From Thermotoga maritima MSB8 (GTDB taxonomy: Bacteria > Thermotogota > Thermotogae > Thermotogales > Thermotogaceae): 64,000 nucleotides of DNA. The position numbers were made by a program, and so were the translations under genes. Each line of letters begins with the position of its first letter. Positions within the stretch are counted from its first letter, which is position 1. The stretch is from the NCBI RefSeq assembly GCF_000008545.1, contig NC_000853.1, positions 1,750,465 to 1,814,464 on the forward strand, in the 5' to 3' direction. Of this stretch, positions 30,238 through 38,406 are shown in pieces. Under the pieces are notes generated by a model. It was not told the DNA's origin. It made no database searches and worked only from the letters and a program-made list of their open reading frames with translations.

Positions 30238-30524
30238 CCGTTGAGTTCAAGAGAAATTATATCACAAACACACTCTGAAAGCAAGATGTTTTTTGAACTT
30301 CCATATTCTCCTTTTCCATAAACCATTCTAACACACAAGAGAGCACCTTCAAGTACTGTTTGGAAAAATGGAATAATTGCATAGTTCAACAATGAAAGAA
30401 CACAAGCAAAAAACAGAAGATAAATTATATCAACCTACGTCAGGGCATTTTGGGGTGTTTTTGGTAAAAATCGATTAGTTCCATGTTTCACAAATAGATG
30501 AAAGAAGGTATTCCTCAGTGTGTT
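30238..30524 (-). promoter_or_regulatory. CRISPR leader
   Basis: AT-rich, gene-free sequence next to the newest repeat. It contains the candidate array promoter at 30256-30284 and a second TATAAT-like element on the minus strand near 30430. No open frame of note on either strand. Confidence 0.65.
30256..30284 (-). promoter_or_regulatory. Candidate promoter of the CRISPR array
   Basis: Minus-strand TTGCTT (30284-30279), a 17-nt spacer and TATAAT (30261-30256). Transcription would start about 10 nt before the first repeat. Confidence 0.55.
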
Positions 30525-30545
30525 AGAAGTTAACTGTTAACTTCT
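30525..30545. repeat. Perfect 21-bp palindrome at the leader edge
   Basis: AGAAGTTAAC-T-GTTAACTTCT: ten-base arms around a single central T. It looks like a dimeric repressor site; there is no U-run on either side, so it is not a terminator. Confidence 0.6.
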
Positions 30546-30570
30546 CGAATTTAAAGCACTTACACGTAAT

Positions 30571-30774
30571 CTATCTCCACAAATTCTCTTCATATTGTCT
30601 CTTCATATCATCCATTATTCCCTTTTTAACGCATAGCTTCCGGTACCACAAATCCGCATGAAATTTTTCGTTACCGGTAATTGCATACTCTGTATCGATC
30701 TTCCAGTGCCATGTACACGCATCACCCACTTTGTGAATGATTGGAACTAACCTGGTTTGTATGAATAAAACATA
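30571..30774 (-). pseudogene. Remnant of an unrecognised gene
   Basis: A 67-codon minus-strand frame with protein-like composition (GDACTWHWKIDTEYAITG; FHADLWYRKLCVKKGIMD) runs to a stop at 30571. It has no ATG before its final third and no ribosome site; an in-frame stop lies at 30777-30775. It looks like the C-terminal end of a lost gene. I do not recognise the family. The rest of 30546-30871 has nothing else I can support. Confidence 0.35.
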
Positions 30775-30871
30775 TTAAGATTTAGTTAATAAAGATTTTT
30801 CTAACATCACCTTCTGAAATACTTCCAGATGTTAAAATATCAGAGAAGCTTTCGCCGTGGAGGTGATCTTT

Positions 30872-31222
30872 GTGAATCCCTACGAAGTCCTTGGTGTTCC
30901 ACCTGGTGCTTCAAAGGAAGAGATAGAGAAAGCTTACAGAGAGCTGGTGAAAAAGTACCATCCGGACCGATACAAGGATCATCCTCTCAAAGATCTTGCG
31001 GAAGAAAAAATGAAGCAGATCAACGAAGCGTACGCTGTATTGATGAGTGGTGAGTTTTCAGAAACACCCGGACAGGAAAATGTACATAACACGTTCTATT
31101 CCATGGGATACAGATACAGGGGGAACGACGGCTGTCGCGATATTCTCGCCTGCCTTGGATGTGCATGGTGCACAGATACCTGTTGTGAAGCATGCGGGGG
31201 TGACTGCATTCCTTGCATGTGA
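30872..31222 (+). CDS. J-domain protein with cysteine-rich C-terminus
   Basis: A 116-residue protein with a complete J domain at the N-terminus ([20 protein letters not shown], then [12 protein letters not shown] with the HPD motif near residue 35) and [11 protein letters not shown] domains stimulate the ATPase of DnaK. There is no G/F region and no DnaJ zinc finger. Instead the last 31 residues hold nine cysteines ([19 protein letters not shown]), probably a metal-binding or thioester/disulfide cluster. The start is GTG at 30872, 6 nt after GGAGGTG. It overlaps the next gene by 4 nt and forms a three-gene unit with it and the DUF5685-like gene. Confidence 0.82.
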   Translation: MNPYEVLGVPPGASKEEIEKAYRELVKKYHPDRYKDHPLKDLAEEKMKQINEAYAVLMSGEFSETPGQENVHNTFYSMGYRYRGNDGCRDILACLGCAWCTDTCCEACGGDCIPCM

Positions 31223-31683
31223 AGAAAGTCACTTATGGAGGGCTCGTTTCCGCTCTCGTTGTCCTTCTACTCTACATTGGGAACTTCACGAAGAGCAAGA
31301 TATTTTTCGCCGCTTTGAGCAGTGTTTTCACAGGGGTTCTTGTGGAACTCTTCGGGATCGGATCTGTTCCAATCATAATCGCTGTGAATGTTCTTGTGTT
31401 TCTTCTTGTTCCTAATCCAGGCTATGTTTTGCTCTTTTTCGTGCTTTCTTTTTACGGTTTTCTCAGAAAGAAACCGATTCTCATCAGGTTTCTCTACTTG
31501 AACGCTTCTACTCTGCTTTTGGTGTTTGTGGCTTCAAAATTCTTCAATGCTGAACTGCCTGATGTTTCCTTTTCTCTCTACGTGCTCGGCTTTCTTGGTG
31601 TTCAGGTTGCGTTCTTTGTCTACGACTACCTGTACAACAGGATCCTTCAAGAACTTCTCAGAATCATCAGGAGGAAAAATTGA
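31219..31683 (+). CDS. Integral membrane protein, about 154 residues
   Basis: Five or six hydrophobic helices fill the protein ([49 protein letters not shown]). The arrangement resembles small Firmicute membrane proteins of the S-component/DUF2232 kind, but I cannot assign it with confidence. The C-terminus is basic ([15 protein letters not shown]), so inside. I chose the GTG overlapping the J-domain stop; a TTG six bases earlier is possible. Confidence 0.7.
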   Translation: MKKVTYGGLVSALVVLLLYIGNFTKSKIFFAALSSVFTGVLVELFGIGSVPIIIAVNVLVFLLVPNPGYVLLFFVLSFYGFLRKKPILIRFLYLNASTLLLVFVASKFFNAELPDVSFSLYVLGFLGVQVAFFVYDYLYNRILQELLRIIRRKN

Positions 31684-32498
31684 TGTTTGGATATATCAAA
31701 CCCTTGAAGTGCGAACTGAAAGTGAAGGAGTACGAAGAATTCAGAGGGTACTACTGCGGTGTCTGCAAAGCTTTGAAAAAGTATTCAATCATTCCGCGTT
31801 TCCTCCTCACCTACGAAGCCGCATCACTTGGACTTCTTCTTTCAAGTCTGAACAACAGCGATTTGAAAAGAAAAAAAGAACTCTGTATCTTCACCCTCAA
31901 AAAGGTGGATTTTTACTCCTCAAGCGAAATAGACGAGGTGGCTCGTGTTTTCACTGCCCTTCTTCGTGAAAAGCTGAAAGACAACTACATAGACAGAAAA
32001 AATCCCGTTTACCTATTTGCGAGCGCTTTTTTGAAGAAAGATCCCGAAATATCCAGTCTTTTTGAGAACTTCTACGAAATGGAAAAAAAGGAACAAGATT
32101 TCAAAATCCTCGCAGAAGAACAGGGCAAAATAGTTGGAACAATCCTCAGCAAAATGGTTAAAGAAGAAACCCAGAGAAAAATTCTTTACTACCTTGGTCT
32201 GTCCCTTGGAAAATGGCTCTATATCGTAGACGCACTGGATGACTTTGAAAAGGATAAGAGAAAAAACGTGTTCAACCCGCTCGTCAAGAAATACAACGGT
32301 GACCTTGAAAAGGCACGATCCGAACTGAGACCCCACCTGAAGAAATGTATTGATGAGATGTGGAAGGCTTACGACCTTCTCGACATAAAGAGGAACAAGA
32401 CTATACTTGATAACATCGTATACCTCGGGATACCATTCATCACAGAAAACGTTTTGGTAGGTAAAACCTGTAACTTAAATCACTCAACAATCCTGTAG
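31683..32498 (+). CDS. DUF5685-like protein
   Basis: A 271-residue protein whose N-terminus [20 protein letters not shown] and YYCGVCKAL match a family I know as DUF5685, in Clostridia and Thermotogae often next to J-domain proteins with Cys-rich tails. It contains a conserved helical middle with KWLYIVDALDDFEKDKRKN, which recalls acidic metal-binding helices. Function unknown. Because family members start MFGY, I used the ATG at 31683 that overlaps the stop of the membrane protein. The end overlaps the convergent csm-operon gene by 19 nt. Confidence 0.75.
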   Translation: MFGYIKPLKCELKVKEYEEFRGYYCGVCKALKKYSIIPRFLLTYEAASLGLLLSSLNNSDLKRKKELCIFTLKKVDFYSSSEIDEVARVFTALLREKLKDNYIDRKNPVYLFASAFLKKDPEISSLFENFYEMEKKEQDFKILAEEQGKIVGTILSKMVKEETQRKILYYLGLSLGKWLYIVDALDDFEKDKRKNVFNPLVKKYNGDLEKARSELRPHLKKCIDEMWKAYDLLDIKRNKTILDNIVYLGIPFITENVLVGKTCNLNHSTIL

Positions 32499-33067
32499 AT
32501 CTCTACATCTCCATGTCCGTACTTTCTGCTCTCACCGGTGCCACAAAGCCTCGAGAGTTTCACCAGAGCGGTCGTTTCAGGGGTGAGGGTTTTCAAGGTC
32601 ACGATAACACCGTTCTTTGTGTTTCTCAGAGAAACCGGCTGGAAGGCGGGTTCAACCTCGACACCGAGGAAGAGTTTCATGTCTTCTTTCAACTGCTTCA
32701 GTGAGAAACCCTTTGCTCCTTTCACCTTCAAAGTGAACACCCCGGGTGAATCGAAAAGATCTCTCTTTTCGTATATTTCGACGTAGGCTCTTCCGGGTTT
32801 CACGACTGCGTTCAAAACACGGGGAACGTTGAGAACCAAGAAATGAAAGAGCGAAGAAAGAGGCGAGGAGATAACAAGAGCGTAACCACTCCTCGCCCGA
32901 AACGGACCGATCACTCTCATTGTTCCATCCGGTGCTTCTTCCACGAAGGAAGCCACTGCCGGATCGATGGACTCGATTTTCGAGAGGACAAACTCCCACT
33001 TCTTTTCATCCGATGTGAACTCCTCTTCTACGTAGATTGGGAATCTTCCAACCACAACGCACACCAT
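32480..33067 (-). CDS. Unrecognised 195-residue protein at the end of the csm operon
   Basis: I cannot assign a known Cas family. The protein starts VCVVVGRFPIYVEEEFTSDE, has a hydrophobic stretch SSLFHFLVLNVPRVLNAVV, and ends in GTGESRKYGHGDVEIYRIVE, which resembles the glycine-rich loop of RAMP and Cas6 proteins (ferredoxin-like fold). Its start overlaps the csm5 3' end by 40 nt, so it is part of the operon and may be translationally coupled. A Csm-associated RAMP or crRNA 3'-end factor would be a reasonable guess only. An internal start a few codons later is possible. Confidence 0.65.
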   Translation of the reverse strand: MVCVVVGRFPIYVEEEFTSDEKKWEFVLSKIESIDPAVASFVEEAPDGTMRVIGPFRARSGYALVISSPLSSLFHFLVLNVPRVLNAVVKPGRAYVEIYEKRDLFDSPGVFTLKVKGAKGFSLKQLKEDMKLFLGVEVEPAFQPVSLRNTKNGVIVTLKTLTPETTALVKLSRLCGTGESRKYGHGDVEIYRIVE

Positions 33068-34167
33068 CCTATCGGAGATATCACTCTGTAACTGTTGTTT
33101 TCACTCTGAACGAGGTATCTCCTCGTGAGAGGAGCTTCGTCATCTTTATGGTACTTTATAATGTTTCTCACCTGTTTTCTTGTCTCTTCGTCAAGGAGAA
33201 TGAAGAGCGAATTTGCCATGAGTCCTCCACCGTATCCTATGTGTATGAGTACGTACTTCTTGCTTTGAAGCACTTTCTCTATCTTTTGGAATCTTTCTTC
33301 GATTTTACTGGTGTCGAGCTTTTCAAAATTCTCCTTTGCTTTTTTAAAGCGTTCTCTTTCGAATTTGAAGACTTCGGAGTAGAACTCGTTCACGATCGAA
33401 AAGATCTCTTCAATGCTTCCAGGAAGTTCTACTCCGTAGCGTTTTCTCACGTGTGTGAGAAAGTAATCGTATTCTTCTTTCACAAACCTCACATCAAAGA
33501 CGAAATCTCTGTTGATAGGAACAAACTCCAGAGGGAAAGTTCTGGGGTGAGTGTTGGGACGAGCTACGTAGAAAATCCCGACATCGTGCACAACCAGCTG
33601 GGTCCTCAGTGTTTGAGAATCAGAAACTCTTAGGAAGCGGAAGTAATCGGTGTTGATCTCTTTTGGAGCAAATCTGAACAATCCATTCAGGAATTCATTG
33701 GTCTGATAGAATGCCCTTTTGTGATTTTGAAGATCCTTTTGTACATTCCTGCGGAATTCTTCAAGAAGATTCCTGTTGTTCCTCAAAACGTGCCAGGTGA
33801 GTGCAAGTCTTACAGCGCCTTTCAGCGAACTTCCCGGGACATAAACGCTTCCGTCGGGATGGTGAACAACTTCAGGAATCTCCGGATTTTTCTTCCCACT
33901 GGAGAAATCTGAGTAGAGGCTCACCTCATAGAAAACACCATCTTCCACGTTTTCTACTTCTTTAAAACTGAGGGGTTTAGAGATATTTTCAGAGATGTTT
34001 TGCTTGATTTCAGGGTGTTTCCTCAAAACTTCAAGAAATTTTCTTGTGATAAGCCTCACAGCTGTTTTTTTGTTTTCTTCCTCTTTCAGAACAACGAGGT
34101 TGCAAGGAGGATACTTTTCGCCGCTTCCTATGTGAAGGGGAGTCAGTGTTTTGAGAGTCACCTTCAT
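33028..34167 (-). CDS. csm5: Type III-A RAMP protein Csm5
   Basis: A Cas7-like subunit at the 3'-crRNA end of the Csm complex, 379 residues. It opens with KVTLKTLTPLHIGSGEKYPP, the RAMP-family first strand and HIGSG loop. It continues with DGSVYVPGSSLKGAVRLALT (GSSxKG motif) and has the late segment HIGYGGGLMANSLFILL. It overlaps csm4 by 4 nt. Confidence 0.9.
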   Translation of the reverse strand: MKVTLKTLTPLHIGSGEKYPPCNLVVLKEEENKKTAVRLITRKFLEVLRKHPEIKQNISENISKPLSFKEVENVEDGVFYEVSLYSDFSSGKKNPEIPEVVHHPDGSVYVPGSSLKGAVRLALTWHVLRNNRNLLEEFRRNVQKDLQNHKRAFYQTNEFLNGLFRFAPKEINTDYFRFLRVSDSQTLRTQLVVHDVGIFYVARPNTHPRTFPLEFVPINRDFVFDVRFVKEEYDYFLTHVRKRYGVELPGSIEEIFSIVNEFYSEVFKFERERFKKAKENFEKLDTSKIEERFQKIEKVLQSKKYVLIHIGYGGGLMANSLFILLDEETRKQVRNIIKYHKDDEAPLTRRYLVQSENNSYRVISPIGWCALWLEDSQST

Positions 34168-35033
34168 TTCCCATCACCACCGAAAGCCACGCAGAGTGGA
34201 GACGTCTGGACAAAATAGTCTTCTATCTTCAACACCCCACGGCCCTCTGGCTTGAAAGGAAACACAGAACCTTCCTGAACATAAGAAATCTCCTTCTTTA
34301 CCTTCATTTCATCCCTTTTTACTCCGCGCCTTTTTACTACCCTGTAGTATCCTTCGTTCATCTTTGATCTCTCTTCTGCAGAAGGTACAAAAAGCGACAG
34401 GGTGAGATAGTACTCACCCTCTTCCGGGAAATCTGGAGCAGATTCGAACTCGGCATTGAAAAGTCCGTATCCGTAAGTTGAGTCAGCGCCTATTCCACTA
34501 TCTCCAAGAGACTTGACAGCTGTTTTGAAAAGCCCCTCGTATTCATCGGGAAATTCTGCCAGAAATGCCGGAGTGAACCCCTCTTTTACGAAAGCAACTT
34601 CCACAAAGTAGAGATTGGAGGAACTCGTTATCCTGTCGAGGGAATTTCTTGGAATCCTCACTATCTCCACCGGATTTTCCTTGCAGACAGCACCGCTTGC
34701 TTCCTTTATCGACCGATAGTCAGCGAGCTTGTCCAGGAAAACATAACTTGCTTTCTTCAGCTCCTTTGGACTTTCCTCATCATCTTCTTCCAACGAATAG
34801 GTGTTGTAAAGAAAAGGTTTTGGAACAAGAAGGCGATCACCGCGAACGAACAGAAGAGAAGAGACCTTCAACTTCTTTGCGAAGTCTTCGGCTTTCTCAG
34901 ACCACTTGAAAGCGTGGTACACAACAGCACCGTAGATGGTATCGGAATGGATGGTGGGGAGGGTGGAATCGGTCTCGTTCCCCCTACCCACCCTGAAACC
35001 ACTTCTGAAACTCATCTTCACCAGAAGGCGCAC
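34164..35033 (-). CDS. csm4: Type III-A RAMP protein Csm4 (Cas5-like)
   Basis: Csm4 binds the 5' tag of crRNA beside Csm1. About 289 residues, with FRSGFRVGRGNETDSTLPTI, then HSDTIYGAVVYHAF (the family motif) and a C-terminal GADSTYGYGLF glycine-rich loop. Start taken as GTG 35033, 8 nt after AAAGGG; the GTG at 35042 lies inside that site. Confidence 0.9.
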   Translation of the reverse strand: MRLLVKMSFRSGFRVGRGNETDSTLPTIHSDTIYGAVVYHAFKWSEKAEDFAKKLKVSSLLFVRGDRLLVPKPFLYNTYSLEEDDEESPKELKKASYVFLDKLADYRSIKEASGAVCKENPVEIVRIPRNSLDRITSSSNLYFVEVAFVKEGFTPAFLAEFPDEYEGLFKTAVKSLGDSGIGADSTYGYGLFNAEFESAPDFPEEGEYYLTLSLFVPSAEERSKMNEGYYRVVKRRGVKRDEMKVKKEISYVQEGSVFPFKPEGRGVLKIEDYFVQTSPLCVAFGGDGK

Positions 35034-35038
35034 TCCTA

Positions 35039-35782
35039 TCACCCTTTCACGATTTCGGGGATGGCTTTCTTAAAGCCCTCAACACCACCTTTGACCTCTT
35101 TTTCTACGGGTGTTCCCTCTCCTTTGTAGTAATCGGCGCTCTTGAAGATCACTTTTTCTATACTGAACTTCACTTTTCCGTATCCTCTGCTTCCGTTTCC
35201 ACCGAGATAGTCGTCTTCGAGAAGCTCCAGAGCTGTGGCTATATTTTCGAGGTCTTCCTTTATGTGCTTTTCGTTCTCTGCTGTGTAGATGATCTCGAAT
35301 TCAAATTCCGCACCTGCGGGAATTCTTTCAAAGCTTCTCGGATCGGCTTTACAGGTGACTCTGTCCAGTGCGTTCTCTGTTTTCCATTCCGTGTATGGAA
35401 GGTCGGTTTCCATGCTGAGGAGTTTCGTTTTCGAATCTTCCGTGAGGAACGCATCTCTGACAAGAAGGCGTGAAGGGATGTTATTTCCTTCTTTCGAGGT
35501 CGAACCAAACACCCTGCAGACTTTGCATTCCCTTTCTTCGCATTCGTGTCTTCTTACCTTGTTCCCAGATATATCCAGATTCAACAACCTTTCCATCAGG
35601 CTTCTCATCTTTCCTTTCACAGAGCTTCCGGGGATGTAGGGTTCTCCCGTGAGAGGATTTCTGATAACGGGATTGTCTATACCACCGATGTTCACACCGA
35701 GCTCCTGACCTCCGATCCTAAGACCTGTTTCCAGAATGATCTTTCCCTTTATGATGTACTTTCCGAGTATCGGCCTTTCCAC
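35039..35782 (-). CDS. csm3: Type III-A backbone RAMP nuclease Csm3 (Cas7)
   Basis: Backbone subunit that cleaves target RNA every 6 nt. The 247-residue protein has the catalytic-loop pattern IGGIDNPVIRNPLTGEPYIP with the expected catalytic Asp at 36, then GSSVKGKMRSLMERLL, a zinc-type cluster (RHECEERECKVCRVFG) and the C-terminal YLGGNGSRGYGKV. The GTG start sits 7 nt after GGAGGG in a 19-nt stretch identical to that before csm2. Confidence 0.95.
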   Translation of the reverse strand: MERPILGKYIIKGKIILETGLRIGGQELGVNIGGIDNPVIRNPLTGEPYIPGSSVKGKMRSLMERLLNLDISGNKVRRHECEERECKVCRVFGSTSKEGNNIPSRLLVRDAFLTEDSKTKLLSMETDLPYTEWKTENALDRVTCKADPRSFERIPAGAEFEFEIIYTAENEKHIKEDLENIATALELLEDDYLGGNGSRGYGKVKFSIEKVIFKSADYYKGEGTPVEKEVKGGVEGFKKAIPEIVKG

Positions 35783-35795
35783 CGCTCATCCCTCC

Positions 35796-36218
35796 TTATC
35801 TTCTGGCTGTCCTTCTGTTGCTTTTTTCGGATTCAGAATGGAATTTGTGATACGCAAGGATTGCATCGTAGAACTTTTTGAATTTCTCAAACTCGTCAGG
35901 AGTCTTTATCTCGTCTATGAGAGGTTCAAGTATCTCCTTCAATTCACTGATACCTTCGATATCCCTTCCAACCTGATATGCGAGAAATATCTTCATGAAG
36001 TGAAGCTCGTTAAGGATCTCTTCGTTGAACTTCTCCGGGTTATCCCTGTAGTCCTTCTTTTTGTAGATGTAGTTGCTCCAGATTTTGGTTAAGTGACCAT
36101 GAAACTTTCTGAGCTGGTTTGTCTTCAGCTTTCCAGAAAGTTCCCTTCCGATTTCCTCTGCCTTTCTCACAAGGTCCTTCAAATCTTCTTTGAGAGAAAC
36201 ACCCTGAGAAACTGCCAC
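35796..36218 (-). CDS. csm2: Type III-A small subunit Csm2 (Cas11-like)
   Basis: A 140-residue all-helical protein (LKEDLKDLVRKAEEIGRELS; NQLRKFHGHLTKIWSNYIYK, the family motif with NQxRKFY-like sequence). Csm2 forms the inner filament of the Csm complex. It starts GTG behind GGAGGG and lies 14 nt after csm1. Confidence 0.9.
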   Translation of the reverse strand: MAVSQGVSLKEDLKDLVRKAEEIGRELSGKLKTNQLRKFHGHLTKIWSNYIYKKKDYRDNPEKFNEEILNELHFMKIFLAYQVGRDIEGISELKEILEPLIDEIKTPDEFEKFKKFYDAILAYHKFHSESEKSNRRTARR

Positions 36219-36232
36219 CGCTCATCCCTCCT

Positions 36233-38386
36233 TCAGCTTTTTCTTGAGAGAAGATCCACAAACTGGAGGATTACATTCAAGGCGTTTTCACCGAGGTGAT
36301 CTATGTTCTCTCTCATGAGATTTGCCACTCTTTTGTCTTCGTCTTTGTTCTCCCTTGCTTCTATGTAGGCGAGGAAGGCTTTGTTCAGAGGAGACTCTTC
36401 TCTTGTGAGATTCAAAGCCTTTCTAATGACACTTCTGTCCACTTTGTCTGCTATTTCCTTCAACTCTTGATAAAAGTTGTACATTTCGAAGAAGGTGTTC
36501 CACTTTACCGCATAGTAGTTTCTGTTCGAAAATGCTATGCTGTTCTTCCCGGATTTCTTGGCAGCGCTTTCGGCTCTTTCAGACATTTCTCTTATGAGGC
36601 TCATACTCGTTTTCTCATCGGTGATCACGTATCCCGCGGAGAACGTCATGAAGTCGTTCGTTGTGAATCTTCCAAACGCCTCTCTCAACTCTTTTGCCAC
36701 ATCCAGAACATCGTTCCATCCGCCAACCAGATAGAGATCGTCTCCGCCGGAATAAATCACCATAACGTTCTTTCCTTCAACAATACTCTCTACTCTTTCT
36801 TTGAAGAAAAAGCTCATGAGCCTTGAGAGGGTGCTGTATCTGGAAAGGGTCTTTTTCTTTAAACCTTTGAGAAAGATCTTTCCAAGGTTGTCAACGTCAA
36901 CAAGGAGGCTCGCTATTTTTTTGCCAGGTGCTTTTTCTGCGATTTTCTCGAACTCCTGTTCTTTGAAATACGTCACCACCTGTATTCTTCTGACGTTCTT
37001 TTCTTTTTCCGAGAATTCGTATATCCTTCTCAACTTGTAGCTGAAACCCTCTCCCGGTTCTCTCGAGAAATCGAATTTTCTCTTAAAAATCTCGAACTTT
37101 CCATTCTTCCTTTCAGCAAGATACACGTGAGACTCTTCAAGAAGTTCTCTTCCAAGCTCGTACATTTCCTTGCAGAAGTCACAGGCGATTTCTTCTTCTC
37201 CTTCTCGAATGGAAAAGAGCTTGTCTACTCTGTTTCCACAGATTTTGCAGGTGTGGTTTCCCTTCTCCTGGATCAGATTCAAATCATCGGGGAAGATCGC
37301 TTCGAGGTCTTTTTCTGTGTACATTCTGTATTTTCTTTCGTTCAACTTTTCACCGATCTTCTTGAAAACCTTGGACATGTCTTCCACGTCTTTCACCGAA
37401 AATTCAACAGATTCGATCACAAGGTGGAGTGAAAGACCCCTATTTCTGAACCATTCGTTCAGCTCGTTTCTGATCTCTTCGAGGGCTTTCTTCACCTTCT
37501 CTGTGTTGGAAAGGACAAGGTAGAAATGTCCTCCTCCTATGAAGTGAACGTTTGTCCTGTAAAAGCCTGTTTTATCAAGAATCTCATCCACAACGACTTC
37601 CTGGAGAATTTCTATGAAGAAACTCCTTCCTCTGTAGGATCTGAGAGCTCCTTTTGAAGAGACGTTGGCAATAAAATTCTGTATCCCGGAGACATCTCCC
37701 CCAACAAGTAGGAAGGGTTTCACGTTGGAATTCTCAAAGTGTGATTTCATCTCCTGGTAGGATTCAAATTTGAGGTCGTTTTCCTTTGCGTAGTCATAGA
37801 GCGAGAGAGCAAGCATAGCCGTGACCTTCAGATGGTCGTAGAGCGATATATCCATGTCTCCTTCCACTCTTGTTTCCTGAGGAATGAACGAGAAGTACTT
37901 GTAAGTGAGAAAATTCACATCATCTGGTGTGGGAGAAATCTTCTGAGCGTCTTCGACAAATCTCCTGTAGAGATCCTCGTAGGTTTTCTGATCTTCTTTC
38001 ATATCCTTTACCGCTTCCACCACTTCGTTGGCTGGTTTTGCAGGAAAGTAAGTGACGTTTCTGGAAGATTCCCCCTCCGGGATCTTTGAGAGGAGGTTGA
38101 CCATTCTTCGAAGTTCTTCAAACTTCTGATCTTCGGTCATTCTTTCTTTGCTCGAGAGGTTGTCTGCGAAGCACACGTACCAAACCTTTTCGTTTTCCAA
38201 ACTTTTTTTCAGAAGATCCTTTTCATGATGGTAGTGAATGTAATCCTGAATTACAGCGAATTTCTTCACTTTGTTTGTAAAATCGTATCCGGCAATCTGA
38301 TGTCTTCTGTCATCCCCCGCCCTTCTTACGACCTTTCCTATGTCGTGCAGGAGAGCCCCAACAACAAGCTCTTCTCTGTCTTTCAA
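36233..38386 (-). CDS. csm1: Type III-A Cas10 protein Csm1
   Basis: Large Csm subunit with single-strand DNase and cyclic oligoadenylate synthase activities. About 717 residues. HD domain at the N-terminus with LLHDIGKVVRRAGDD (H14/D15) and YIHYHHEKD; first palm GDVSGIQNFIANVSSKGA; a CxxC zinc finger (TCKICGNRVDK and CDFC); second palm with VDVDNLGKIFLKG and the cyclase motif IYSGGDDLYLVGG. Both active sites look intact. The start is TTG at 38386, 8 nt after AAAGGAGG. Confidence 0.95.
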   Translation of the reverse strand: MKDREELVVGALLHDIGKVVRRAGDDRRHQIAGYDFTNKVKKFAVIQDYIHYHHEKDLLKKSLENEKVWYVCFADNLSSKERMTEDQKFEELRRMVNLLSKIPEGESSRNVTYFPAKPANEVVEAVKDMKEDQKTYEDLYRRFVEDAQKISPTPDDVNFLTYKYFSFIPQETRVEGDMDISLYDHLKVTAMLALSLYDYAKENDLKFESYQEMKSHFENSNVKPFLLVGGDVSGIQNFIANVSSKGALRSYRGRSFFIEILQEVVVDEILDKTGFYRTNVHFIGGGHFYLVLSNTEKVKKALEEIRNELNEWFRNRGLSLHLVIESVEFSVKDVEDMSKVFKKIGEKLNERKYRMYTEKDLEAIFPDDLNLIQEKGNHTCKICGNRVDKLFSIREGEEEIACDFCKEMYELGRELLEESHVYLAERKNGKFEIFKRKFDFSREPGEGFSYKLRRIYEFSEKEKNVRRIQVVTYFKEQEFEKIAEKAPGKKIASLLVDVDNLGKIFLKGLKKKTLSRYSTLSRLMSFFFKERVESIVEGKNVMVIYSGGDDLYLVGGWNDVLDVAKELREAFGRFTTNDFMTFSAGYVITDEKTSMSLIREMSERAESAAKKSGKNSIAFSNRNYYAVKWNTFFEMYNFYQELKEIADKVDRSVIRKALNLTREESPLNKAFLAYIEARENKDEDKRVANLMRENIDHLGENALNVILQFVDLLSRKS

Positions 38387-38406
38387 GGAAGATTCACCTC
38401 CTTTTC

